NCBI RefSeq assembly: GCF_037300705.1
Contig: NZ_CP147776.1
Span: 1,364,001 to 1,428,000, forward strand
Length of the DNA: 64,000 nt
Reading direction: 5' to 3'
DNA from: Massilia sp. W12
Lineage (GTDB): Bacteria; Pseudomonadota; Gammaproteobacteria; Burkholderiales; Burkholderiaceae_D
Part shown: positions 45,578 to 55,288 of the stretch, piece by piece
Layout: each line of letters begins with the position of its first letter
How positions within the stretch are numbered: position 1 is the first letter of the stretch
Made by a program: the position numbers and the translations under genes
Notes under the pieces: generated by a model
The model's input: only the letters and a program-made list of their open reading frames with translations
What the model was told of the DNA's origin: nothing
Database searches by the model: none

Positions 45578-48500
45578 TCAGAATTTATCCAGGAATGACT
45601 CCAGTCCTTCATCGCCTTCCAAGGCCTGATCCAGCATATCGGACAGTTGCGGGGCCTGTTCCGTCGCCGCCGGCTGTGCCGCCGCCGGCTGCAGGCGCGC
45701 CAGTTTTTCTTCCACATACGCCGCCATTTCATCAATTGAGGCGTAGGAGAAGATGTCGGAAATGTCCACCATCTGCGGGAAGTGGCTGTCGATCAACTTC
45801 AATAAATGGGTCGCGATAATCGAATTGCCGCCCATGTCGTGGAAGTTGGTGAAGACATCGATTTCCGTCAAACCCAGCACCACCGCATAAATTTTGGCCA
45901 ATTTCAGTTCAGTCGCGCTGACATCTTCCTCATTCTTGCCGCGCAACACGATTTGGATATTGTCGGCATTCATTTCGGTGGCGCCGCCGCTGTCAGACAG
46001 ACGGCGTTGCAATTCCGGCGCCAGCACAAACGGCAGTTCGCTGACAAAGGGGGCGATGCCGGCGGGGTTGATCGAGGAAGGCAGCAGCGCCTCGCGCCGG
46101 CCGTTTTGGGCATGTTGCAAAATCCGGCTCAGACGCGCAAAAGCATGTTCCGGGGCCAGGGCGGCAAAGGGGCTGTTTGACTCGTCCACGGCAAAATCAA
46201 CCGCCATGCCGATTTCTTTCCAGGACGGCCAGTTCAGCGCCATCAAGGGCCGGCCCGCCTGCTGCGCCAGGGCGCAATACGCATCCATAAAGGCGTTGGC
46301 GGCGGCGTAATCGCTTTGTCCCTCGCCGCCGGTGAGCGCGGTGATGGAGGAGAAGCACAGCAACCAGTCGAGCGGATCGGCGGCGCTGGCTTGCTGCAGA
46401 TTGTGCAAGCCTTGCAGCTTGGGCCGCAGCACGGCGTCAAAACGGGCATAGTCTTTGCGCAAGATAAAGCCTTCGCCGGCCACCCCGGCCAGATGCATGA
46501 TGCCTTTGAGCGCGCCATGGCGCTGGCGCACGCCGTCCAGCGCGGCGCGCAGGGCGGCGCCGTCGGCGATATCGCAGGCCAGGCATTCGAGTGCGGCGCA
46601 GTCTTGCGCCAGTTTCACCAGCTGGGCGTATTTCGGCTCGCTGGCGGCGCGGCTTTCCCATTCGGTTTGCGGGGCGACCTGGCTGCGTCCCAGCAAGACA
46701 ATTTTGCAGCGCGCCTGTTGCGCCAGATAAGCGGCGCAGGCCAAACCCAGGCCGCCCAAGCCGCCGGTGATCAGATACACCCCGTTTTCCTGCACCACCG
46801 GCGCTGCCGCCTGCGGTTCCGCCAAGCTCAGCGGATACATTTCCCGTTGCAGGCAGCGGCCTTCGCGCAGGGCGAATAATTTGCCCGGCGGGATGCTGAG
46901 CAGGGTGGCGGCGCTTTGCGCCGGCGTGCTGGCGGCGTCATAGTCGAGCAGACGGCACGGCAGCTTGCTGTATTCCATGCCGGCGCAGACGCCCAGCATC
47001 GCAGCGGCGGCGCCCATCGCCTCGCCCGCCGCGCTGGCCACCCCCAAGCCCCAGGGCAGCGCGGTTTTGGCGGCCAGCAGGGCTTGCACCAGGTGCAATA
47101 ACAGATCCACGCTGGCGCCGCGCTGCGCAGCAAAGCTGGCGGCGTCGGCTTGCAGCAGGTTGCTGCCGGCGATGGCCGGCAACAGCACAATCCCTTGCGT
47201 GCCTTGCAACATATCGCCCTGGCACAGTTGGCGCATGCCATCCGCATCGGCGCTGACCGAGGGCGCGCCGGCGCCGTTGAGATACATCACACGGCACTCG
47301 ACCCCGCAGTCTTGCAGCGCCTGGCGCCAGACCTCGGCGCGGCTGTCGGGGCCGGCCAGCAGCAGCAGGCGTTGCGGGGCTGCATCCGCCTCCGGCAAGG
47401 TGACAGGTTGCCAGCGCATCGCCAGATATTCGCCATCCGCGCCCGGCTCGGCCTTGCCGCCAAGACCGGCGAAGCTGTTGACCTTTTTCACCACATAGTC
47501 GCCGACTTCGGCAATGATTTGCCCATCCGCGCCAAACAGCAGCACGTCATAGCTCATGGTTTCCGCCGTGCCGGGGGTTTGCCCTTCGGGCAGGCGGCGC
47601 GCTTGCACATGGCTGTACATCGGCGCGCTGAATGGGGCATAAATTTTCAGCGATTTATAAGAAAACGGCAGATAGGTCACGCCGCTGTTCTGGCTTAACA
47701 GATTCATGGCGTTATCCATCACCGACGGATGCAGCTGGAAGGTGGCGACTTCATGCGCGAGTTGCGGCGGCAGCGCCAGCTTGGCCAGGGCGTCAGGCCC
47801 GATCAGCCAGGCCGAGCGCACCGCATCCCAGTGCGGGCCGAATTGGAATACGCCGGTATCGGTTTCGGCTTCAAAGGTTTCGATGCTTTCATGCGCCTGC
47901 GCTTTCAAGGCGGCGATATCCGGCGCAGTCGCCTGGCTTGCGCCGCATGCGGCGATTTTGCCTTCCACATGGCCTTGCCATTCTTTGCCGCCGGGGGCCG
48001 CGCTTTCAATCGTAAAGCGCAGTATCCCGCCATCCGGCTGCAGGCTTAAGCGCACATCGCGTTGCGCATCAGCCTCCACAATCATCGGTTGCAGGAAGAA
48101 CACATCGCGCAATTCCACCCCGATCCAATCGGTGGTGTGCTGTGACAGGCGGGCGGCGGCGCGCGCCATTTCCAGATAGGTGGTGCCCGGCACCACGCAC
48201 ACGCCCTTGATTTTGTGGTCGGCCAGCACCCAATGGCTGTTGGCGCCAAAACGGGAGGAAAACACTTCGCGTCCGCCTTCCTGCGTGCTCTTGCGCTCTA
48301 ACAGCGGATGCAATTTTTCCTGGCTGGTGACTTGGCTGACTTTCGGCCCGGCCCAGACGCGGATGCGCTGGAATGGGTAGGTCGGCAGCGCCAGCCAGTT
48401 GCGCGCTTCGCCGGCGTACAGACTGGCCCACGGCAAATCAGCCCCGGCCACATGCAGTGCGGCGAGTTGTTCCAGCCCCGTGCGATCCGGCGCGGCGAGC

Positions 48501-50350
48501 CAGGCGGCGACAGCTTGCGCAGCCTGGCCGTTCAATTCTTTTTTGCCCTTATCGCTCAGTTCGCCGGCGGCCAGTTGCTTTTTCTTGTCGCTGACCATCT
48601 GGTGCGACTGGTAAAAGCCGCCCGCCACGCTGACGCCATCGCTGATCAGCGCCGGCGCTTGCGTCAGTTGCGCACGCAATTCATCCAGATTGGCCGCCAC
48701 CAGCGCCAGCCGGTGGCTGTAATGGCCGCGTCCCAGATTCAGGGTGTGGCACAGATCGGCCAGGGCCGGCAGCTGGCCGGCGAAATCCTGTTCTTGCAGA
48801 TAGCGCTGCAGACGCGCCACGTAATCCAGCAACACCTCGCGCGTCTGGCCCGACAGGGTGCAGCAGTAAAAGGGTTTGCCCGGCGCCAGTTCGGCGCGCG
48901 GCGGCGCTTCTTCCAGCACCATATGGCAGTTGGTGTGGCTGAAGCCGAAGGAACTTAAGGCGGCGCGCCGCCCATGTCCCTCGGGGGCCGGCCAGGGCCG
49001 CAAAATATCATTCACATACAGCGGGCTGGATAAGAAATTGATATAGGGGTTGGGTTGCTCGAAGTTGATGGTAGGGGCCATTTCGCGGTGTTGCAGCGAT
49101 TTCACCACCTTGAACAGCGAGGCCACGCCGGAGGCCGCCACCAGATGGCCCATATTGGTTTTCAGCGAACCGATGGCGCAGAACTGGCGTTTGGGCGTGA
49201 AGCGGCGGAAGGCGGCGCTCAAGCCTTTGAATTCAATCGGGTCGCCCAACACGGTGCCGGTGCCATGCGCTTCCACATACGACAGGGTGGCCGGATCAAT
49301 GCCGGCTTTTTGCCAGGCTTTCACAATCACCGCTTCCTGCGCCTCAGGGTCTGGCGCGGTCAGGCCGGACGCCGCGCCGTCATTATTGATTGCGCTGCCT
49401 TTGATAATCGCGTGAATCGGGTCGCGGTCGGCGATGGCTTTGGCCAAGGGCTTGAGCATCACCATCGCCACCCCTTCGCCCCACACCGTGCCGTTGGCGC
49501 GCGCATCAAAGGTGCGGATGGTCGAGTCTTTCGATTCCACCGCATCCATTGACATACTGCCCTGAAAGCGCGGGTTCATTTCGCCGGTGATGATCAGATT
49601 GATGCCGCCGGCCAAGGCGGTGTCGCATTCGCCATTCAAAATCGCCTGCGCCGCCATATGCACCGAGACCAGCCCGGCGGAACAGGCGGTATCGACGATC
49701 ATGCAGGGGCCTTTGAAGTCGAATAAAAACGAGATGCGGCTGACCATGATGCTCTCCCAGGAGCCGGTCAGTTTCATCGGATTGTTTTCGGTGGTGTAGC
49801 GGTACAGCGAGTAATTGGTGTTTTCACGGCCCAGATACACCCCGGTATTGCTGCCATACAGGCGCTGCGCGCCGTAGCCGGCGTTTTCCATGGTTTCCCA
49901 GGCCAATTCGAGCGCCACGCGCTGGTGCGGGTCCATGAAGGTGGCTTCGGTCGGCGGGATGCCGAAAAACTGGGCGTCGAATTTGTCGATTTCATCCAGA
50001 TAGCCGGCGGCTGCATGCGCATGCGGGATGTCTTCTTCGGGAATCGCATCGCCGATCAAAAACTCGGTGTAGGAAGGATTGCGCAAAATATGTTCAAAGT
50101 CAGCCGCGCGCTGTTTGGGGAAGGGGCGGATGCAATTTAAACCATTGCGCAAGACTTGCCAGAATTGCTCAGCGTCGGCGGAGCGTGGAAAACGTCCGGC
50201 CATGCCGATGATGGCGATATCGTTGTTTTTCGGCGCGCCCGGCTCACTGTCTTTGCTGTTGCTCAACTCAGTCAAGAGTTTTTTTGCCTCATCTTGCGTC
50301 AGATTGCGCTTGGCGACTTGTTCCAGAATGTATTTTTTAATGCTTGACAT
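45578..50350 (-). CDS. Trans-AT PKS module KS-DH-KR-ACP (second)
   Basis: The protein has 1590 residues. The N-terminal docking helix is ILEQVAKRNLTQDEAKKLL. KS has VDTACSAGLVSV near 220, EAHGTGTVLGDP and NMGHLVAASG. The post-KS linker ends in the LPTYPF motif usual for AT-less modules. DH has DHKIKGVCVVPG (catalytic His near 711) and HPSVMDNAMN near 877. KR has ITGGLGGLGLA near 1197 and CFSSITALTGGEGQSDYAA with the Ser/Tyr pair. ACP has DMGGNSIIAT near 1509. No AT or ER is present, so the malonyl unit comes from the separate acyltransferase and the step should leave a double bond. The start at 50350 follows GGGAGCACC. Confidence 0.92.
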   Translation of the reverse strand: MSSIKKYILEQVAKRNLTQDEAKKLLTELSNSKDSEPGAPKNNDIAIIGMAGRFPRSADAEQFWQVLRNGLNCIRPFPKQRAADFEHILRNPSYTEFLIGDAIPEEDIPHAHAAAGYLDEIDKFDAQFFGIPPTEATFMDPHQRVALELAWETMENAGYGAQRLYGSNTGVYLGRENTNYSLYRYTTENNPMKLTGSWESIMVSRISFLFDFKGPCMIVDTACSAGLVSVHMAAQAILNGECDTALAGGINLIITGEMNPRFQGSMSMDAVESKDSTIRTFDARANGTVWGEGVAMVMLKPLAKAIADRDPIHAIIKGSAINNDGAASGLTAPDPEAQEAVIVKAWQKAGIDPATLSYVEAHGTGTVLGDPIEFKGLSAAFRRFTPKRQFCAIGSLKTNMGHLVAASGVASLFKVVKSLQHREMAPTINFEQPNPYINFLSSPLYVNDILRPWPAPEGHGRRAALSSFGFSHTNCHMVLEEAPPRAELAPGKPFYCCTLSGQTREVLLDYVARLQRYLQEQDFAGQLPALADLCHTLNLGRGHYSHRLALVAANLDELRAQLTQAPALISDGVSVAGGFYQSHQMVSDKKKQLAAGELSDKGKKELNGQAAQAVAAWLAAPDRTGLEQLAALHVAGADLPWASLYAGEARNWLALPTYPFQRIRVWAGPKVSQVTSQEKLHPLLERKSTQEGGREVFSSRFGANSHWVLADHKIKGVCVVPGTTYLEMARAAARLSQHTTDWIGVELRDVFFLQPMIVEADAQRDVRLSLQPDGGILRFTIESAAPGGKEWQGHVEGKIAACGASQATAPDIAALKAQAHESIETFEAETDTGVFQFGPHWDAVRSAWLIGPDALAKLALPPQLAHEVATFQLHPSVMDNAMNLLSQNSGVTYLPFSYKSLKIYAPFSAPMYSHVQARRLPEGQTPGTAETMSYDVLLFGADGQIIAEVGDYVVKKVNSFAGLGGKAEPGADGEYLAMRWQPVTLPEADAAPQRLLLLAGPDSRAEVWRQALQDCGVECRVMYLNGAGAPSVSADADGMRQLCQGDMLQGTQGIVLLPAIAGSNLLQADAASFAAQRGASVDLLLHLVQALLAAKTALPWGLGVASAAGEAMGAAAAMLGVCAGMEYSKLPCRLLDYDAASTPAQSAATLLSIPPGKLFALREGRCLQREMYPLSLAEPQAAAPVVQENGVYLITGGLGGLGLACAAYLAQQARCKIVLLGRSQVAPQTEWESRAASEPKYAQLVKLAQDCAALECLACDIADGAALRAALDGVRQRHGALKGIMHLAGVAGEGFILRKDYARFDAVLRPKLQGLHNLQQASAADPLDWLLCFSSITALTGGEGQSDYAAANAFMDAYCALAQQAGRPLMALNWPSWKEIGMAVDFAVDESNSPFAALAPEHAFARLSRILQHAQNGRREALLPSSINPAGIAPFVSELPFVLAPELQRRLSDSGGATEMNADNIQIVLRGKNEEDVSATELKLAKIYAVVLGLTEIDVFTNFHDMGGNSIIATHLLKLIDSHFPQMVDISDIFSYASIDEMAAYVEEKLARLQPAAAQPAATEQAPQLSDMLDQALEGDEGLESFLDKF

Positions 50351-50376
50351 AGGTGCTCCCTGATTGTGCGTAGCGC

Positions 50377-53300
50377 TTACAGCAGTTTCTGGGCTTCTTC
50401 CGCCGAAATATCGCCTTGCGCCAAGAGCGCGAGAATGCGATCCATTTCCTCATCTTCATTTGCCGCCGGCAGCGTGATCGGGGCCGCCGCTGGCGTGCCG
50501 GCGGCAGGCGTTTCGCTCAGTCCCAGCGCCTTGTGAATGAAGGCGCTTTGCGTGCGCAAGGTGGTGTAGCTGAACAGGTCCACCACATCCACCGTTCCAG
50601 GCCAGAGCCGGTCGAGTTCGGTATACAGCTGGGTGGTGAGGATGGAGTTGCCGCCATAATCGGCAAAATGTTCATCCGCGCCCAGCTCATGCAAGCCGAG
50701 GATGCGACCCCACAGGCGCGCCAGTTGTTGCGTCACCTCATCGGCTTCCATGCCGTCAATCGCCACCTCGCTGGCGCTGCCGCCTTCGCTTGACGCGCTC
50801 TTGCGCGCCGCCGGGCGTGCAAAGCGGGCGCGGATGCCATCATCAACTTCGATGTGCAGATTTTCGATGGCGGCAAGATTGGCGCGCGCATTGATTTCAC
50901 TCAAAATCAAGACCGGCGGCAATTCGCCTTCATCGCACAAGACCTGTTCCATCAATTCCAGCGCTTCTTTATTGTCAATCGGCGCAAAGAATTCATTTTC
51001 ATCCACCGCGCCATATTCGACCGCAATGCCGACTTCGCGCCAGGCCGGCCAGCACAGCGTAATCCCGCACAGGCCAATGCTGCGGCGGTAGTGCGCCAAG
51101 CCGTCCAGATAGGCGTTCGCGGCAGTGTAATCGCTCTGTCCCGGGCTGCGCAGCACGGTGGCGACTGAGGAATACATGATGAAAAAGTCGAGCGGATCGC
51201 CCAGCGTCAATTGATGCAAGACCCAGGCCCCGTCCACTTTCGGGCGCAAGACGCGGGCAAACACATCATGCGGTTTGTTGTGCAAAAAGCCGTCGCCGGC
51301 GCGGCCCGCAGCGTGCACCACACCGTTGATGCGGCCATATTCGCGCCGCAAATCCTGCAACACTTCTTGCATGCGCGCCATATCGCCGCTGTCGGCGGCG
51401 ATGAATTCGACCCGGCTGCCGGCTTTTTCCAGCGCCAGCACACTGGCGATGCTGCGCCGCACTTTTTCCGCCGCCGGGCTGATTTCGCTATCGTCATTCA
51501 CGATGTCATCCCACTCATCGCGCTGCGGCAGGCCGGTGCTGGAAATCAGCGCCAGATTCACCGCGCCTTTGCGCGTGAGCCAGCCGGCCAGCTCCAGGCC
51601 GAGTGCGCCCAGGCCGCCGGTGATCACATACACGCCTTCATGACGCGGGCTGAAGCGGGCGCGCTCAATCCGCGCAATGCTTTGCAGCCGCTCGCGGTAG
51701 CGCACTTGCTGACGGTACACCGCATGATCGAGTCCGTCCTGCGCTTGGAGTTGGGCCGCCAGCTGCGCGGCGTCGAGCGTGCCGTCGCTGTCAAAGCAGC
51801 GCCATTTCATTTGCGGGTTTTCCAGCCGCACGATGCGCGCCAAGGCCGCCAGCGCGCTTTGTTCGGGCCGCACCGGGGCCCCATGATCAGCCACATTGAA
51901 GGCGTGCTGGCAGTACAGCAGATAATTGCCGGCTACGCGCAGGCGCGCTTGCATGCAGGCGCTGTTGAAGTGGTAAAACTCATTCAGCAGTTGCGCCGGA
52001 TCGGCTTGCAGCAGGGCGGCCTCGTGCGCGCTCTCGCTTGCCGCCGGGCTTAAATACAGCACGGCGGCAAGCGGCGTGTCGATTGCCGCCAGCGCGCGCG
52101 CATAATCGCTGCCGCTGGCCGGCAAATCGATGATGCGGCGTTCCGGATAAGCTTGTTGCAACAGCGCGTGCATGGTTTGCGGCGCGCTGTGCAGACCATG
52201 CGCCAGCAGAATCGCGCCCGGCGGCAAGGCTGCGCTGTCCGGCCCCAGTGCGCACTCGGCCAGTTGCAGCGCATGCATGTGACTTTCGCGCGCCGTGCCG
52301 CCCAACTCGCCTTCGGCCACCAGTTTCACCGTGTAGTCGTTGACCCGGGCGCATAAATGACCATGCAGATCAAACAATTCAATATCGAAGTGGAAGGCTT
52401 CGATGCTTTCGACCGCTTCTTCCTTCTTCTTCAAATGCACCCAGAATTCGGAAGGCAGGCGCTGCAAAATCTGCAGCCGGCGGTAGGCGAAGGGCAGGTA
52501 CAGACCGCCATCGCCAACCAGATGGTTGGCGGCGTTGACGGCGGTGTCCAGCAGGGCCGGATGGAAGTGATACAGCGCGTTTTCGTATTGGTAGATGTCG
52601 GGCAGAGATAAGCGCACCAGCACTTCCGTGCCTTGCGTATTGAACCAGCCTTCCTGTACCGATTTATTCCAGCGCGCGCCGATTTCCAGGCCACGGCTGG
52701 CGTCGTCCTTGCTGGTGTAGATCATGCGCTCCGGCAGATGCGTCAGCAAACTGGCGGCGTCGCGCAAACGGGTGTCGGGCGTGGCTTCGGGGGTTAAGCG
52801 CAGAATCGCTTCGGCATGCACCTGCCATTCGCCGTCAACACAGCTGAGCACGCGCACCTTGTGCGCGCCATCCTGTTCCAGCAAGCTCAGTTGCAGTGCG
52901 CGTCTTTCTTCTCCTTCCAGCATGAAGGGGCGTAAAAACACCAGCTGTTCGAGTTGCATCGCCGGCACCCCAGGCCCGCCATGCAGGCGCGCGCCGACTT
53001 CCAGCAGCATTTCGATATACGCCGTGCCGGGCAGCACATAGTGTCCCTTGACCTTGTGTTCGCCCAATTCCCAATGCGAGGCGGCCCCCAGCATGGTTTC
53101 GTAGAGCTGGAATTGATAGCTGCTGGCGGCTAAGCGGTCGAGCAGGGGATGGCGGAATTGCTTGGCCGGCGCATGGCCGGCGGCGCGCGTGCCCAGATCG
53201 CTCACTTCCACCCAGCAACGGGTGGCGGCAAAGGGATAGGTCGGCAGCGGAATGCGGCGGCAATCCATGCCGGTGAACCATTGTTCCCATTCCAGATCCG

Positions 53301-55215
53301 CGCCGCGCACATACAGTTGCTGCGCTTCTTGCATGAGGCGGGCGCGGTTGGGCGCATCGGCGCGCGCAAACGCCAAACCCAGTTCCTGCGCCTGACGGTC
53401 GAGCTGTTTTTTATCGCTTTCGCTGATTTGCCCATCTTCACGGCTTTGTGCGCGTTTGTCGTCCACCACCCGGTAAAAGCCAAAGGCGACGCCGGGCGCA
53501 TGGGCGCTTTCGGCGCCTTCCGCGCCATCGGCGCGCGCATGCGCCAAGCTGTGCGCCAGTTGCGTGCGCAATTCGTCCAGACTGGAAAACAGCAGGGCGG
53601 CGCGGTGATTATGATGGCCGCGCCCGGTGGCGGCGGTAAAGCACAGATCCTGCAGCGCGCCATCCCAGTACTGCAAATGCTTATGCCAGGCTTGCAACAG
53701 GCGTTCCAGCGCGTGCTCGCTGGCGGCCGCCAGCGGCAGTAAAAACGGCCCGTTGGCGCTGCTGCGCGCTGGCGCCGCCGGCGCTTCCTGCACGATCACA
53801 TGGCAGTTGGTGCCGCTCAAACCAAAGGAATTGATGCCGGCCCGCAGCGGCTGGCCGGGTTCGCCCAGCCAGGTGCAAAAGCGGTCATTCACATACAGCG
53901 GCGATTGCGGGAAATTGATATTGCGGTTGGGCCGGTTGAAATTCAGGCTGGCCGGCAGGCTGCGGTGACGCAGGGCCAACACCAGCTTGGCCAGACCGGC
54001 CACGCCGGCGGCGTTATCCATATGGCCGATATTGGTTTTCACGCTGCCGATGGCGCAAAACTGGTTGCGCTTGGTGAAATGGCGGAAGGCGCGCGTGATG
54101 CCGGCCACTTCGACCGGGTCGCCCAGCTTGGTAGCGGTGCCGTGCGCCTCGATATACGACACGGTTTCCGGGTGGATTTGCGCATCTTCCAGCGCTTTCA
54201 CAATCAAATCTTCCTGCGCCGCCATATTCGGCGCGGTGATGCCGACTGATTGCCCGTCCTGATTGATGGCGCTGCCTAAAATCACGGCGTGAATGGTGTC
54301 GCCATCGCGCTGCGCGGCGGCCAGCGGCTTTAATACAAACGCCACCACGCCTTCCGCGCCGGAAGTGCCTTCGCTGTCATCGTCAAAGGTTTTGGTGCGG
54401 CCATCGCTGGCCATGGTGGCCTGGATATCTTTGACGCCGACCTTGGTTTGCGGATCGTCCGCCACCGGCACCAGATCAATTTTGACCGCGCCGGCTAAGG
54501 CCACATCGCAATCGCCGTTTTGCAGCGCGCGGCAGGCTTGATGCACCGCCACCAGGCCGGAAGAGCAGGCAGTGTCGATCATCATCGACGGCCCGTGCAG
54601 ATCGAGGTGGTAGGCGATGCGCGCGGCGATGATGGATTTGACATTGCCGACCACCGCCACTTCCGGCGCGTCCGGAGCCAGGGTGCGCACAATGTCGCGG
54701 TAGGCGTCGCCGAAATCCGCCGAAAAACCGACAAACACGCCGCAGCGCCGCCCTTTGAGCGCCGCGCCGCCATAACCGGCGTGTTCCAGCGCGCCGCAGG
54801 CGGCTTCCAGAAACATGCGCTGGTTAGGGTCGGTCAGATTCGCTTCCTGCTTGGCCATGCCGAAAAAACGGTGGTCAAAGCGGTCGATATCGGTCAGATA
54901 TGACTCTTTAAAATAGTGCACTGCACGGCTGGAATGCTGGGCGCCCTTCAAACGCAAAAATTCATCGACATCGGCCTGGCGCGCATGCGGCAGACTGCGC
55001 CGGGTCATTTTGCCATCGCGCAATAATTCCCAGAACGCATCCAGGTCGGCGCAACTGGCGATTTTGCCGGATAAGCCGATGATCGCGATTTCATGCGCGC
55101 CGCGCGCCGCCGCCGGCTCCAATTGCACGCCGTCGGCGGCGCTGTCTTCATCAGCAAGCGAGAGCAAATCGCCCAATTCGAGCGATGACAGATCGGCCTC
55201 TGCTAAGGTCTTCAT
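50377..55215 (-). CDS. Trans-AT PKS module KS-DH-KR-ACP (first)
   Basis: The protein has 1612 residues. KS has IDTACSSGLVAV near 216, EAHGTATKLGDP and NIGHMDNAAG. DH has EHKVKGHYVLPG near 718 and HPALLDTAVN. KR has ITGGLGALGLELAG near 1197 and MYSSVATVLRSPGQSDYTAA. ACP has DYGGNSILTT near 1520. The C-terminus ends in ILALLAQGDISAEEAQKLL, which resembles the N-terminal docking segment of the next protein. No AT is present. The predicted step extends the peptide from the first NRPS module with an alpha,beta-unsaturated unit. The start at 55215 follows GTGGAG, 73 bp after the free acyltransferase gene. Confidence 0.92.
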   Translation of the reverse strand: MKTLAEADLSSLELGDLLSLADEDSAADGVQLEPAAARGAHEIAIIGLSGKIASCADLDAFWELLRDGKMTRRSLPHARQADVDEFLRLKGAQHSSRAVHYFKESYLTDIDRFDHRFFGMAKQEANLTDPNQRMFLEAACGALEHAGYGGAALKGRRCGVFVGFSADFGDAYRDIVRTLAPDAPEVAVVGNVKSIIAARIAYHLDLHGPSMMIDTACSSGLVAVHQACRALQNGDCDVALAGAVKIDLVPVADDPQTKVGVKDIQATMASDGRTKTFDDDSEGTSGAEGVVAFVLKPLAAAQRDGDTIHAVILGSAINQDGQSVGITAPNMAAQEDLIVKALEDAQIHPETVSYIEAHGTATKLGDPVEVAGITRAFRHFTKRNQFCAIGSVKTNIGHMDNAAGVAGLAKLVLALRHRSLPASLNFNRPNRNINFPQSPLYVNDRFCTWLGEPGQPLRAGINSFGLSGTNCHVIVQEAPAAPARSSANGPFLLPLAAASEHALERLLQAWHKHLQYWDGALQDLCFTAATGRGHHNHRAALLFSSLDELRTQLAHSLAHARADGAEGAESAHAPGVAFGFYRVVDDKRAQSREDGQISESDKKQLDRQAQELGLAFARADAPNRARLMQEAQQLYVRGADLEWEQWFTGMDCRRIPLPTYPFAATRCWVEVSDLGTRAAGHAPAKQFRHPLLDRLAASSYQFQLYETMLGAASHWELGEHKVKGHYVLPGTAYIEMLLEVGARLHGGPGVPAMQLEQLVFLRPFMLEGEERRALQLSLLEQDGAHKVRVLSCVDGEWQVHAEAILRLTPEATPDTRLRDAASLLTHLPERMIYTSKDDASRGLEIGARWNKSVQEGWFNTQGTEVLVRLSLPDIYQYENALYHFHPALLDTAVNAANHLVGDGGLYLPFAYRRLQILQRLPSEFWVHLKKKEEAVESIEAFHFDIELFDLHGHLCARVNDYTVKLVAEGELGGTARESHMHALQLAECALGPDSAALPPGAILLAHGLHSAPQTMHALLQQAYPERRIIDLPASGSDYARALAAIDTPLAAVLYLSPAASESAHEAALLQADPAQLLNEFYHFNSACMQARLRVAGNYLLYCQHAFNVADHGAPVRPEQSALAALARIVRLENPQMKWRCFDSDGTLDAAQLAAQLQAQDGLDHAVYRQQVRYRERLQSIARIERARFSPRHEGVYVITGGLGALGLELAGWLTRKGAVNLALISSTGLPQRDEWDDIVNDDSEISPAAEKVRRSIASVLALEKAGSRVEFIAADSGDMARMQEVLQDLRREYGRINGVVHAAGRAGDGFLHNKPHDVFARVLRPKVDGAWVLHQLTLGDPLDFFIMYSSVATVLRSPGQSDYTAANAYLDGLAHYRRSIGLCGITLCWPAWREVGIAVEYGAVDENEFFAPIDNKEALELMEQVLCDEGELPPVLILSEINARANLAAIENLHIEVDDGIRARFARPAARKSASSEGGSASEVAIDGMEADEVTQQLARLWGRILGLHELGADEHFADYGGNSILTTQLYTELDRLWPGTVDVVDLFSYTTLRTQSAFIHKALGLSETPAAGTPAAAPITLPAANEDEEMDRILALLAQGDISAEEAQKLL

Positions 55216-55288
55216 TGTTATTCTCCACTGGCGGCTTAGCCGCTGGTTTTTTTACGCAGCGCGAAGCGTTGCGTTGCTGCGCTGGCGT

